Assembly: GCA_013297885.1 (NCBI GenBank) | Contig: JAAFIR010000016.1 | Coordinates: 1-64,000 of the forward strand | DNA length: 64,000 nt | Direction: 5' to 3' | Origin: Leptospirales bacterium | Lineage (GTDB): Bacteria; Spirochaetota; Leptospiria; Leptospirales; Leptospiraceae | Shown here: positions 57,448 to 64,000 of the stretch, one piece after another | Layout of the letters: each line of letters begins with the position of its first letter | Numbering within the stretch: the first letter of the stretch is position 1 | Translations under genes and position numbers: made by a program | Notes under the pieces: model-generated | Seen by the model: only the letters and a program-made list of their open reading frames with translations | Told to the model about the DNA's origin: nothing | The model's database searches: none

Positions 57448-59121
57448 ATGAATTTTTTTAAAAAACTTTTTTTAGTTATTCTGATTTTTTTGAACAATGA
57501 ATGTAAAAAACCAAATGAAATTGAATCGATCAATCGTTCAAAACGAGAAGACATTGATTTATATTTAATACCAAATAAATTTAATATTTTAGAAACTAAA
57601 TGGCTTAGTACAAGATATGATTCTCATTTTGATAAAAAAGATCTAATTGAAAATTTACAAAAATATGGAAGAACTATTGCTGATTTAAAAAATAATCCTG
57701 AATACAATTTTCGTGAAAAAGATTCTGTAATTACTTTAAACGTTGGTAAAACCTCTCATTCAACTGCTTATGATTATGATACAAATATTCCAATTATATT
57801 TTATGGCAAAAAGTTTTTTTTGGAAAAAGAATTTAAAGAAGAAATCCACCAACAAAATATTGTTCCAACTTTAGCTAAAATTTTAAAAATTAGAAATCCA
57901 AATGGAGTAGAAACAAAAAGTTTAAACGAAACTTTAAAACCTTCTTGGTCAGAAAATTTACCAGAAATGATTGTTACAGTAGTAATTGATCAAGGTGGAC
58001 AACAACTTTACTCAGCTCACCGAGACACTCCAGTTTTTATTAACCAATTAAAAAAATCTTCTAGTTATTTTCCAAATGCTAAAGTTGGACATTTAGATGC
58101 GCATACTGCAGTGGGTCATGCTGCAATTGGAACTGGAGCTTATCCAAATAAAAGCTCTGTTGTGGGAAATAGTTTTTTTAGAATCAAAGATGGAAAATTT
58201 TTTAAATCTGAAATTTACGCTCTAGAAGATAAAAAAGTTGAACCAACTGAACTACTCACAGAAACTTTAGCAGATGTATTTGACCATGAACATAAAAATG
58301 AATCTGAAGTGGTTTCTCAGTGTTATGCGTTAAGAGCTTCAATTGGAATGGCTGGGCATGGAAGTTTTCCAATTCCAAATTCAAATTATGTTGGAGATAA
58401 AGATTTTGTATATTGGTTGTCTTCTTCAGAAGTTTCTTGGATAACTGATAATAGGTACTATTCTCTTCCACAAAATTCTAGCAGATTTAGTCCACTTACC
58501 TACTTTCAAACTCATCACAAAGAAGGCTGGGCTGGATTAAAACTAACTTCAAAAGAAGAAGCAACCAAATCTTGGCCAGTTTTAATGGCTTCTCCTTCAG
58601 AAGTAAAAATGGAAACTGATACATTTATCAATGCAATTGAAACTGAAATTATTGCAAAGAAAAAAAATTTGGACCAACACACAGATTTTGCCTATTTAAC
58701 CCTCAAAGCATCAGATGCAGCAGGGCATCAATTTGGCTGGGAATCAATTGAAGCAAAAGAAACTTTTAAAGAAATTGATAATAATGTAAAAAAAATTTAT
58801 GAGTTTTTAGAAAAAAATTATGGAGATAAATTTATTTTAATTATCACTGCAGATCATGGTTGTGCCCCTCTTCCAGAAATTTCTGGTGGGTCTAGGCTCA
58901 CAATTGAAGATTTTTTTGAACAAATAAATTCACTTTTACCAAAAGATAGAGATAAAAATAAAAGTTTAATTAAATTTATGACAGTGGCTCAAATTTCTTT
59001 AGATAAAGAAGTCATGAAAGAATTTAATATTTCTGAAGAAAAAATTAAAGAAAAGATTTTATCTATAAAAGTAGATAACAAACTTTTTTTTAAAAAACTG
59101 TACACCAAAAAAGATTTATGA
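57448..59121 (+). CDS. alkaline-phosphatase-superfamily lipoprotein with rearranged part order
   Basis: A 557-residue protein with a lipobox-like end to the signal sequence (LNNECKK, Cys19). The catalytic core lies at residues 170-490: MIVTVVIDQGGQQLYSA (metal Asp), AHTAVGHAAIGTGAYPNKSSVVGN with the Thr nucleophile, ASDAAGHQFG and LIITADHGCAPLPE. Oddly, residues 85-170 (KTSHSTAYDYDTNIPIIFYGKKF, VPTLAKILKIRNPNG) look like the piece that usually ends PafA-type phosphatases (HGSxYxYDxxVPLIFYG...APTLAxxLxI..PxG), so the order seems circularly permuted. The thioesterase gene follows with a 4-nt overlap. Confidence 0.85.
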   Translation: MNFFKKLFLVILIFLNNECKKPNEIESINRSKREDIDLYLIPNKFNILETKWLSTRYDSHFDKKDLIENLQKYGRTIADLKNNPEYNFREKDSVITLNVGKTSHSTAYDYDTNIPIIFYGKKFFLEKEFKEEIHQQNIVPTLAKILKIRNPNGVETKSLNETLKPSWSENLPEMIVTVVIDQGGQQLYSAHRDTPVFINQLKKSSSYFPNAKVGHLDAHTAVGHAAIGTGAYPNKSSVVGNSFFRIKDGKFFKSEIYALEDKKVEPTELLTETLADVFDHEHKNESEVVSQCYALRASIGMAGHGSFPIPNSNYVGDKDFVYWLSSSEVSWITDNRYYSLPQNSSRFSPLTYFQTHHKEGWAGLKLTSKEEATKSWPVLMASPSEVKMETDTFINAIETEIIAKKKNLDQHTDFAYLTLKASDAAGHQFGWESIEAKETFKEIDNNVKKIYEFLEKNYGDKFILIITADHGCAPLPEISGGSRLTIEDFFEQINSLLPKDRDKNKSLIKFMTVAQISLDKEVMKEFNISEEKIKEKILSIKVDNKLFFKKLYTKKDL

Positions 59122-59552
59122 CTTCAATTTCTGACGGATACTTTGGAATTTATGGAAAAGATGTTGAAAAAGTTTTTAATGATTCGATACAATTAAAAAC
59201 TTATGGAATGAGACTTGATTTTAAAACAAATGAAATTTTAGTTATCATAGACCCTATCATGGAATTTCATCGAGGTGGTGTGGGACGATCTGCAATGAAT
59301 GGAAGCACAATTGCAGCAGCATTTGATTTAGGAATTGGTATGTCCATATATCTCACAGAAATCAAAGCAAATGTTGGCTCTGGTGTTGCTAGAATGGAAA
59401 TCAAATATCATAAACCAGTAGATGGAAATATAGCCATTTTTAAATGTAAAATTGAAAGTATCAAAAAAAATTTAGTTTATTGTTCTGGGGTTTTACTTGA
59501 TGAAAAAGAAAATCTTTGTGCATCTGCTACAGGGACATTGGTTGTGAAATGA
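59118..59552 (+). CDS. hotdog-fold thioesterase, PaaI-like
   Basis: A 144-residue soluble hotdog-fold protein. Seen: GMRLDFKTNEILVIIDPIMEFHRGGVGRSAMNGSTIAAAFDLGIGMSIYL, in which HRGG..MNGxTIAAAFD corresponds to the HNxxGxxHGGxxxxLxD active loop of PaaI-type thioesterases (His-Arg-Gly-Gly, then Asp), then VARMEIKYHKPVDGNIAIFKCKIE and GVLLDEKENLCASATGTLVV. It likely hydrolyses an acyl-CoA; the acyl group is unknown. The ATG overlaps the phosphatase gene stop by 4 nt. Confidence 0.85.
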   Translation: MTSISDGYFGIYGKDVEKVFNDSIQLKTYGMRLDFKTNEILVIIDPIMEFHRGGVGRSAMNGSTIAAAFDLGIGMSIYLTEIKANVGSGVARMEIKYHKPVDGNIAIFKCKIESIKKNLVYCSGVLLDEKENLCASATGTLVVK

Positions 59553-59588
59553 ATGATTAAATTATAAATTAATTTTTTTTGATTTTTG

Positions 59589-59623
59589 GGGCGAATTTCT
59601 AAAATGTTGACGATGTCAACATT
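59589..59623 (+). repeat. truncated two-hairpin element (5-prime end only)
   Basis: GGGCGAATTTCT at 59589 is the usual 5-prime start, followed by a perfect 9-bp hairpin AATGTTGAC/GTCAACATT (59603-59623). No middle block or CCCTTTCGC end follows; instead the sequence runs directly into the NHL pseudogene. It marks the 3-prime end of that broken gene. Confidence 0.6.
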
Positions 59624-60029
59624 GCTATCCATTCCCCAGAAGTATTTCCAACTAATGAAGTAACTTGAGCTGTCGCAATCTCAATTTTTCTTATTCTAGT
59701 CCCTTAACCCAAGCAACTTATAAACTGGTTCCATCAGTAGTAATACCAGCAGGATCTCTAAATCTTGAAGCACTTCCAATACCATTTGTTGCTTTAGGGG
59801 AAGATTATGGGTCACGATTTGAATTAGTGATTGGAATTTCTTCTGAAGTATTATTTTGTAACACAAGCCAAGCAGTGTCCAAATCAGAAACTGTTCCACC
59901 AATAGTAAAAGTTGGTACTGGTGTTGAACCTATCCAATCTTGTCTAATGGCTAGTAAACCCAAAGGGAACGGAAACAAAGATTTTTTTTTTGCGGAGCAT
60001 AAAAGAAAAATTCTCCAAAACTTTTAATC
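59624..60029 (-). pseudogene. decayed NHL-repeat lipoprotein
   Basis: Reading the minus strand from about 60024, one frame gives LLCSAKKKSLFPF (a lipoprotein-like start), then GSTPVPTFTIGGTVSDLDTA, WLVLQNNTSEEIPITNSN, and stops at a TAA. A shifted frame then reads ATNGIGSASRFRDPAGITTD, GTSL, a stop where Tyr is expected, and a further shifted frame gives RIRKIEIATAQVTSLVGNTSG. Together they are the start of a TIGGTVxGL...LVLQNN module and one NHL repeat (GTGxxxxFxxPxGIxxDGxxLYVAD...RIRKI..T..VTTLAG), as in Leptospira surface lipoproteins. At least two frameshifts and a stop make it a remnant, cut at its end by a repeat element. Confidence 0.78.
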
Positions 60030-60119
60030 AGATAATTCTATTCTTTTTTAAACTTTCTCAACAAATATTTCCAAGAAAAAAAGACTTTCTTAAAATTTTG
60101 GGTAATTAAATTTTACAAT

Positions 60120-60953
60120 ATGAATGATTTTCTAAAAAATTTAGAGCCCTTTTTTATCCCTCGTGAAGTTCCTGTTACTTTTTTTAAAACTTTACTTGAA
60201 GCAATTTATAAAATCGAAATCACTGGGGAAGAACATGTTCCAAAAACTGGTGGGGCTGTTTTAGTTTCTAATCATACTGATAGTTTAGATATTCCAATTC
60301 AAGGTGTGTATTTTCCACGAAAAATAACTTTTCTAGGCAAATATGAAGTTTTTACACCACAAGAAGCTTTTATACAATTTTTAAATGATAAAAATAATCC
60401 TTTGCTTTCACATCCGAATGTTTCAATTTTAAAAAATTTTTTAATAGATAGTTTAAATCAAGTTGGTTCTATTTATTCCAAACAACTTCAATTATGGGGC
60501 GGAATGCCAATTATCCGAAATTACCATGGAGAAGACGCCAAATCTGCAGTTAATTATTATGAAGAGCTTGAAAATTATATGGTTTCGATTTTAAAATCAG
60601 GTGCAATCATTTCAATTTTTCCTGAAGGAACAAGAACACTATCAGGTGTAATGGGAAGGTTTAAAGCAATGGCTGCAAAAATCGCAATTAGAGCTGGGGT
60701 GCCTTTAATACCAAGTGGAATTTCAGGAGCTTGGAATATGTCCTCACCAAAAGCAGTTCTATCTGGAAAAGCAAAAAGCACTTTGATTCAATACAATATA
60801 GGTGTACCAATTCTTCCTGAAGCATTTCCAAAAGAAGAATCAGAAAAAAAAGCATCCAAATTGTTAACAGAAGAATTAGAAAAAAGAGTTTATTTTTTAA
60901 GTAATCATTCTGAACGAAGAGGAAAGCCAAGAAGATTTGCAACGAAACTATAA
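60120..60953 (+). CDS. plsC: 1-acyl-sn-glycerol-3-phosphate acyltransferase-like protein
   Basis: A 277-residue PlsC-fold acyltransferase that probably makes phosphatidic acid. The catalytic motif is LVSNHTDSLDIPIQG (NHxxxxD, about residues 53-59), the FxxR-type block LWGGMPIIRNYHGEDAK (about 126-142), the acceptor-binding ISIFPEGTRTLSGVMGRFKAM (about 164-184) and AIRAGVPLIPSGISGAW. There is no strong membrane helix. The start is ATG 60120. The C-terminal tail is basic (HSERRGKPRRFATKL). The gene stands alone; related acyltransferases may act on other acyl acceptors, so the symbol is by family only. Confidence 0.85.
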   Translation: MNDFLKNLEPFFIPREVPVTFFKTLLEAIYKIEITGEEHVPKTGGAVLVSNHTDSLDIPIQGVYFPRKITFLGKYEVFTPQEAFIQFLNDKNNPLLSHPNVSILKNFLIDSLNQVGSIYSKQLQLWGGMPIIRNYHGEDAKSAVNYYEELENYMVSILKSGAIISIFPEGTRTLSGVMGRFKAMAAKIAIRAGVPLIPSGISGAWNMSSPKAVLSGKAKSTLIQYNIGVPILPEAFPKEESEKKASKLLTEELEKRVYFLSNHSERRGKPRRFATKL

Positions 60954-61139
60954 TGAGATTAAAAAACTTTTCTTAACTATTAATTTATTTTGCTCAATCA
61001 TAACTGATAAAATGTTAAAGGGAAAAATTTTTTGAATAATGAGGAAATGGAAAACTTCTATCTTTTGCACAAATATAAGATAAACCTTCATAATCTTTTT
61101 GAAAGTAAAACTTAAAAAAGGAGTTCTAAACTAAAATCT

Positions 61140-61562
61140 ATGTATTTATTTTTTAAAGCAATTCACATTATTTCTGTTATCTCTTGGATGGCAGGACTAT
61201 TTTACATTTGGAGAATTTTTGTTTATCACTCTGAAACTGATTCTGTAGAAGTAAAAAAAACTCTATCGATTATGGCTGAAAAATTATATCGAATTATCAT
61301 TAATCCTGCTATGATGGTTTCAGTTTTATTTGGTGGAATTTTATTTTATCTTCAGTGGAATTCATTTTCAAACATGATTTGGATTTGGGCAAAAATAGTT
61401 TTTGTAGTATTGATGATTGGAAACCAACATATGGCAAATTTTTATAGAAAAAAATTGGACTCTGGTGAAAAATTTAATTCTAAAAGATTTAGATTATTAA
61501 ATGAAGTCCCAACCATTCTAATGATCACAATTGTTTTTTTAGTGATTTTTAAATCTTGTTAG
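61140..61562 (+). CDS. hemJ: protoporphyrinogen oxidase HemJ
   Basis: HemJ, an inner-membrane heme protein, oxidises protoporphyrinogen IX in heme synthesis where HemG/HemY are absent. The 140-residue protein has four membrane helices (about 3-22, 55-75, 81-100 and 121-138). Family marks are FFKAIHIISVISWMAGLFYIWRIFVYH with the His near residue 9, LYRIIINPAMM, and WIWAKIVFVVLMIGNQHMANFYRKKLDSG with the second His (about 97) and Lys. No other heme gene is next to it. The last base of its TAG is also the first base of the repeat element that follows. Confidence 0.92.
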   Translation: MYLFFKAIHIISVISWMAGLFYIWRIFVYHSETDSVEVKKTLSIMAEKLYRIIINPAMMVSVLFGGILFYLQWNSFSNMIWIWAKIVFVVLMIGNQHMANFYRKKLDSGEKFNSKRFRLLNEVPTILMITIVFLVIFKSC

Positions 61563-61693
61563 GGCAAATTTTTTTTGTAGCGACTTTGCTAAAGCAATTC
61601 ACTACAAAAAAAAACGGGCTTTTTCGTGGCTTCGGTCTCTTATCGGGCTAAAGCCACTAAGAGACTGCTTCGCACCACTACAATCCCTTTTGC
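61562..61693 (+). repeat. two-hairpin intergenic element, copy 10 (GCAAA variant)
   Basis: Starts GGGCAAATTTTTTTTGTAG and ends TACAATCCCTTTTGC. Hairpin 1 pairs TTTTTTTGTAG with CTACAAAAAAA, with an inner TTTGCTAAAGCAA; the middle block is ACGGGCTTTTTCGTGG. Hairpin 2 pairs GGTCTCTTA with TAAGAGAC and carries an inner GGGCTAAAGCC loop. The ends pair GCAAA with TTTGC. It fills exactly the space between the hemJ stop and the stop of the convergent sulfatase-like gene, 3 nt short of the latter. Confidence 0.87.
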
Positions 61694-61696
61694 TGG

Positions 61697-63934
61697 TCAT
61701 TCGTGAATATAACCCCAACTTTTTAAAATTGACCGCACTTCTTCACCAACAATTTGATTTGCTGTTTCATAAGAATTTTTATTAATACGACTGGGATTAT
61801 ATATCCAAGGTAAATTAGTTTTTTCAATACCAATTGGTCTTTCTGAAACAGAAATTAGTTTTTCTGAATTTTCTTTATTTCCTTTTAGTACTAATCCCCA
61901 TTTTCCTACACGATAATTGACTAATTTATTATCTTCATAAATTGTAATATCAAAACTAGAATCAAATTTTACAGTTTTAATTGTTAATTCTGAAAATTTA
62001 TCAAATTTATCTCTTTTAAAACTAAGAGTTTTTTTGGACTCAATTTCCGTAGAAACTTCTGAGGTTGACCATGCAGAATAAATATCACCTGAAAGAAAAA
62101 TTTTTCCATAATAAGATTTTTTATCAGGTAAAATAATTTTAAATGTATTTAATTCCAATGAATTTTCATTTAAAAGATTTCTATATTTTTTTAAAAGTTC
62201 TTTGTCAGAAATTAAATTGATTTTTTCATCAAAATCGTTTTCAATATCATATATTTCTTCTAATTCTTTTCCTATCAAAACTCTTCCAGAAATTTCAGAA
62301 TTTGTATAAAACGGATACCTTCTTATGTATTTAAATTTTTCGGAACGTATGGACTCAGAAAGTCTTCCTTCTGTATAAATCAATTTTTCTTTTGCATTAT
62401 CTAAACCAAAAATATTTGTACTCAAGTCAATCCCTCTGTATTCAAAACCTCTTTTATTTATATTAGAAAGTCCTAATATAGTTGGAGCTAGACTTAAATG
62501 AGAAGTTTGAAAATTTAATTTTTGATTAATAATTTTTTCTTTTTGTTTTGAACTAGGTTTAATAATTAATGGGACATGAATTTCTTCGTCATAATGAGTT
62601 ACACCATGACCATATTTTACTCCATTCACACCATTAACCAAAGCAGTGTGATGGTCTGAAAATAATTCTCCATGATCTGAAGTAATAATTAACATAGTGT
62701 TATCATAAAGTTTTTTATCTTTTAGCTTTTTAATTAATTTTCCAATTTCAAAATCAACTTGATTTACCTCAGCCAAATATCTTTTAATTGTAGGATTTAT
62801 TTTGTTTAAATTTTCTTTTGGTGAATTTTTTTCTAGGTTTGATAAAATAATTTTAGGTGGAGTATAAGGTCCATGTGGAGTATTATAATTGATGTGTAAA
62901 AAAAAAGGATTTTCAAATTCTCTATCTAAAAATTCTAAAGATGAATTTGTAATTTTTTCAGTGTCATCAATATCTTTTCCAATTTGAATTAATTCATGAA
63001 AACCGATATCTAAACCAATTCCAGTATAATCCAAAAAAAATACATTATTCATTATACTTGCTGTATAAAATTTTTTTTCTCTTAAAAAATTGATTAAACC
63101 TTTTTTTGGACTGGTATAGAATATTTTTTTTTGTTCGGGTCTAACTTCAAAATTTGTATTTCCAATTCCTAAATTCGAGGCATATTCTGAATAGAACATA
63201 GAAGTCATTGAAGGTTTAGTCCAGTTAGCATTAACAAAATGTGAAGTAAACAAAATTGATTCTTTAGATATCTCATCTAAATTGGGAGTTGTAAAAAGTA
63301 AAGATCCATTTGAACTCAAAGAGTCGTAACGCATAGCATCAACTACTATCAAAATAATATTTGAGAATTCTTTTTTTTGGTTTGCGGGAGTTAAAATTGG
63401 ATGACCCAAAAAAAGGTAAGAATCATTTGAGTTCCATATAAATTTTAACTTTTTATCTATTCTTAAAATTTTTTTAAATGGATTCCATTTCTCATGATTT
63501 TCAACAAGCTCTGAATTTTCTTCATCTAAAATCCCATCAATTTCAATTGCAAGCCTGCCGGCTTTTTCACCTTTAGCAGATAAAATTCCAAAACATAATT
63601 CCAAGTTGTACACATCTTTTTCAATATCAAATTCTATACTCGAATTTGGGCTTAATAGAATTGCATCTTTTGATTCATTTTGAAAAATTGTTTTGTCAGT
63701 ATTAAAAGTAATTTGGGAATTAATAAATCTTTTTTCTGGTAATTTTGAATAACGTGCAGTATTCTTTTTTAAGTGAAAATTTAAATCTTTTTTTTCATCA
63801 AATTTAAACCCAGTTATTTTAGCTTTATCTAATATTCTAGCTAAGTCAATTGTTTTGGATTCTTTTTTTACAAATTCAACTTCTTTATTTTGACAAGAAA
63901 GAAAAAATAAAATCAAAAAAATTCTAAAAGTCAT
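61697..63934 (-). CDS. sulfatase-fold lipoprotein
   Basis: A 745-residue protein with a signal peptide ending FFLSCQNK (Cys14, lipobox). About residues 180-560 form an alkaline-phosphatase/sulfatase domain: FSNIILIVVDAMRYDSLSS (metal Asp), HFVNANWTKPSMTSMF, the HINYNTPHGPY loop, MLIITSDHGELFSDHH and GHGVTHYDEEIHVPLII. The modified Cys/Ser of true sulfatases (C/S-x-P-x-R) is replaced by Thr (W-T-K-P-S), as in phosphoglycerol or phosphoethanolamine transferases, so it is more likely a phosphohydrolase or transferase at the cell surface. The first 180 and last 180 residues are beta-rich and unassigned. Confidence 0.85.
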   Translation of the reverse strand: MTFRIFLILFFLSCQNKEVEFVKKESKTIDLARILDKAKITGFKFDEKKDLNFHLKKNTARYSKLPEKRFINSQITFNTDKTIFQNESKDAILLSPNSSIEFDIEKDVYNLELCFGILSAKGEKAGRLAIEIDGILDEENSELVENHEKWNPFKKILRIDKKLKFIWNSNDSYLFLGHPILTPANQKKEFSNIILIVVDAMRYDSLSSNGSLLFTTPNLDEISKESILFTSHFVNANWTKPSMTSMFYSEYASNLGIGNTNFEVRPEQKKIFYTSPKKGLINFLREKKFYTASIMNNVFFLDYTGIGLDIGFHELIQIGKDIDDTEKITNSSLEFLDREFENPFFLHINYNTPHGPYTPPKIILSNLEKNSPKENLNKINPTIKRYLAEVNQVDFEIGKLIKKLKDKKLYDNTMLIITSDHGELFSDHHTALVNGVNGVKYGHGVTHYDEEIHVPLIIKPSSKQKEKIINQKLNFQTSHLSLAPTILGLSNINKRGFEYRGIDLSTNIFGLDNAKEKLIYTEGRLSESIRSEKFKYIRRYPFYTNSEISGRVLIGKELEEIYDIENDFDEKINLISDKELLKKYRNLLNENSLELNTFKIILPDKKSYYGKIFLSGDIYSAWSTSEVSTEIESKKTLSFKRDKFDKFSELTIKTVKFDSSFDITIYEDNKLVNYRVGKWGLVLKGNKENSEKLISVSERPIGIEKTNLPWIYNPSRINKNSYETANQIVGEEVRSILKSWGYIHE

Positions 63935-64000
63935 TAGTCTAATTTAACAACACAAAGTAAATTGCAATAATTGTTTTTTTATTTTCTAACTCTAAGGTTG
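63935..64000. other. window edge, no feature seen
   Basis: A/T-rich leader upstream of the sulfatase-like gene on the minus strand; no reading frame, hairpin or promoter that I can support before the window ends. Confidence 0.3.

Noticed and set aside
59665-60027. 120-codon plus-strand reading frame
   Set aside because: It is the antisense of the NHL pseudogene, whose minus-strand peptides have clear family patterns; the plus frame has none.

Overview
The window is very AT-rich (most third codon positions and nearly all spacers are A/T) and gene-dense, with short or overlapping gene junctions (ATGA, TAATG, TTGA) and frequent TTG starts. It codes for a diderm with lipid A (lpxI, lpxB), many lipoproteins with a loose spirochaete-type lipobox, a FliK-like/FlhB-like pair, CheR, a MurA with Asp at the fosfomycin site, a K+-dependent membrane pyrophosphatase, and a decayed lipoprotein of a kind (NHL repeats plus a 'TIGGTVS...LVLQNN' module) that I associate with Leptospira. 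I infer a Leptospirales-like spirochaete of unusually low GC; this rests on protein style and gene order, not on a marker phylogeny.

Layout. 1-600: no convincing gene; a repeat copy. 0.6-3.2 kb: DUF1801, ankyrin, cryptochrome-DASH and a tiny DUF2256 gene, all on the minus strand. 3.3-10 kb: secreted and lipoproteins, an exo/endonuclease-fold membrane protein, an ArsR-SRPBCC-DoxX-DUF4256 cluster, a DUF2809 membrane protein and a GNAT. 10-14.6 kb: minus-strand operon pgm-argD-leuB-receiver. 14.7-15.4 kb: vapBC. 15.5-19.2 kb: hppA and serA. 19.3-28.7 kb: a long plus-strand core run: lipoprotein-fmt-PASTA-rpe-rpsP-khpA-rimM-trmD-rplS-rnhB-ylqG-like-flhB-like, then a degenerate HD-GYP protein, yraN, a small unknown and a HAD. 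28.7-36 kb: cheR-ddl, an orphan higA with SDR and VOC genes, an acidic omega-like protein, a DUF115 gene broken at a poly-A run, patatin and LmbE-like deacetylase. 36-45.8 kb: murA (minus), hydrolase, acyl-CoA ligase, UvrD-type helicase, AsmA-like protein, lipoprotein. 45.7-48 kb: fmdB-lpxI-lpxB (minus). 48-49.6 kb: LCP-like gene and rsfS. 49.6-53.8 kb: suf operon sufC-sufD-Rieske-sufS-sufU-sufT (minus), with no sufB in the window. 53.9-56.7 kb: divergent EAL and ATPase-HDOD signalling genes. 57-64 kb: HD hydrolase, alkaline phosphatase with reversed part order, thioesterase, NHL pseudogene, PlsC, HemJ and a sulfatase-like lipoprotein.

The most striking non-coding signal is a family of at least eleven intergenic elements (nine complete, two truncated), about 90-185 bp, in both orientations. 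Each begins GGGCGAA or a variant and ends in a block like CTTCAATCCCTTTCGC, with two internal hairpins whose sequences differ freely from copy to copy. The two ends covary (GCGAA/TTCGC, GCAAA/TTTGC, GCGAT/ATCGC, GCGTTA/TAACGC), which implies a closing stem around two hairpins: a selected or mobilised three-way-junction fold. A second, smaller repeat family (CCTAAC...GGGTTAGG with a CCCTTCC/GGAAGGG hairpin) sits in or beside two of these elements.

A second unexpected signal is a 23-bp site (13 identical bases followed, at the same distance, by AGTAT) present both in the promoter of the orphan higA and just upstream of murA, suggesting that a toxin-antitoxin-type regulator without its toxin may have been recruited near peptidoglycan genes (ddl is immediately upstream of higA).
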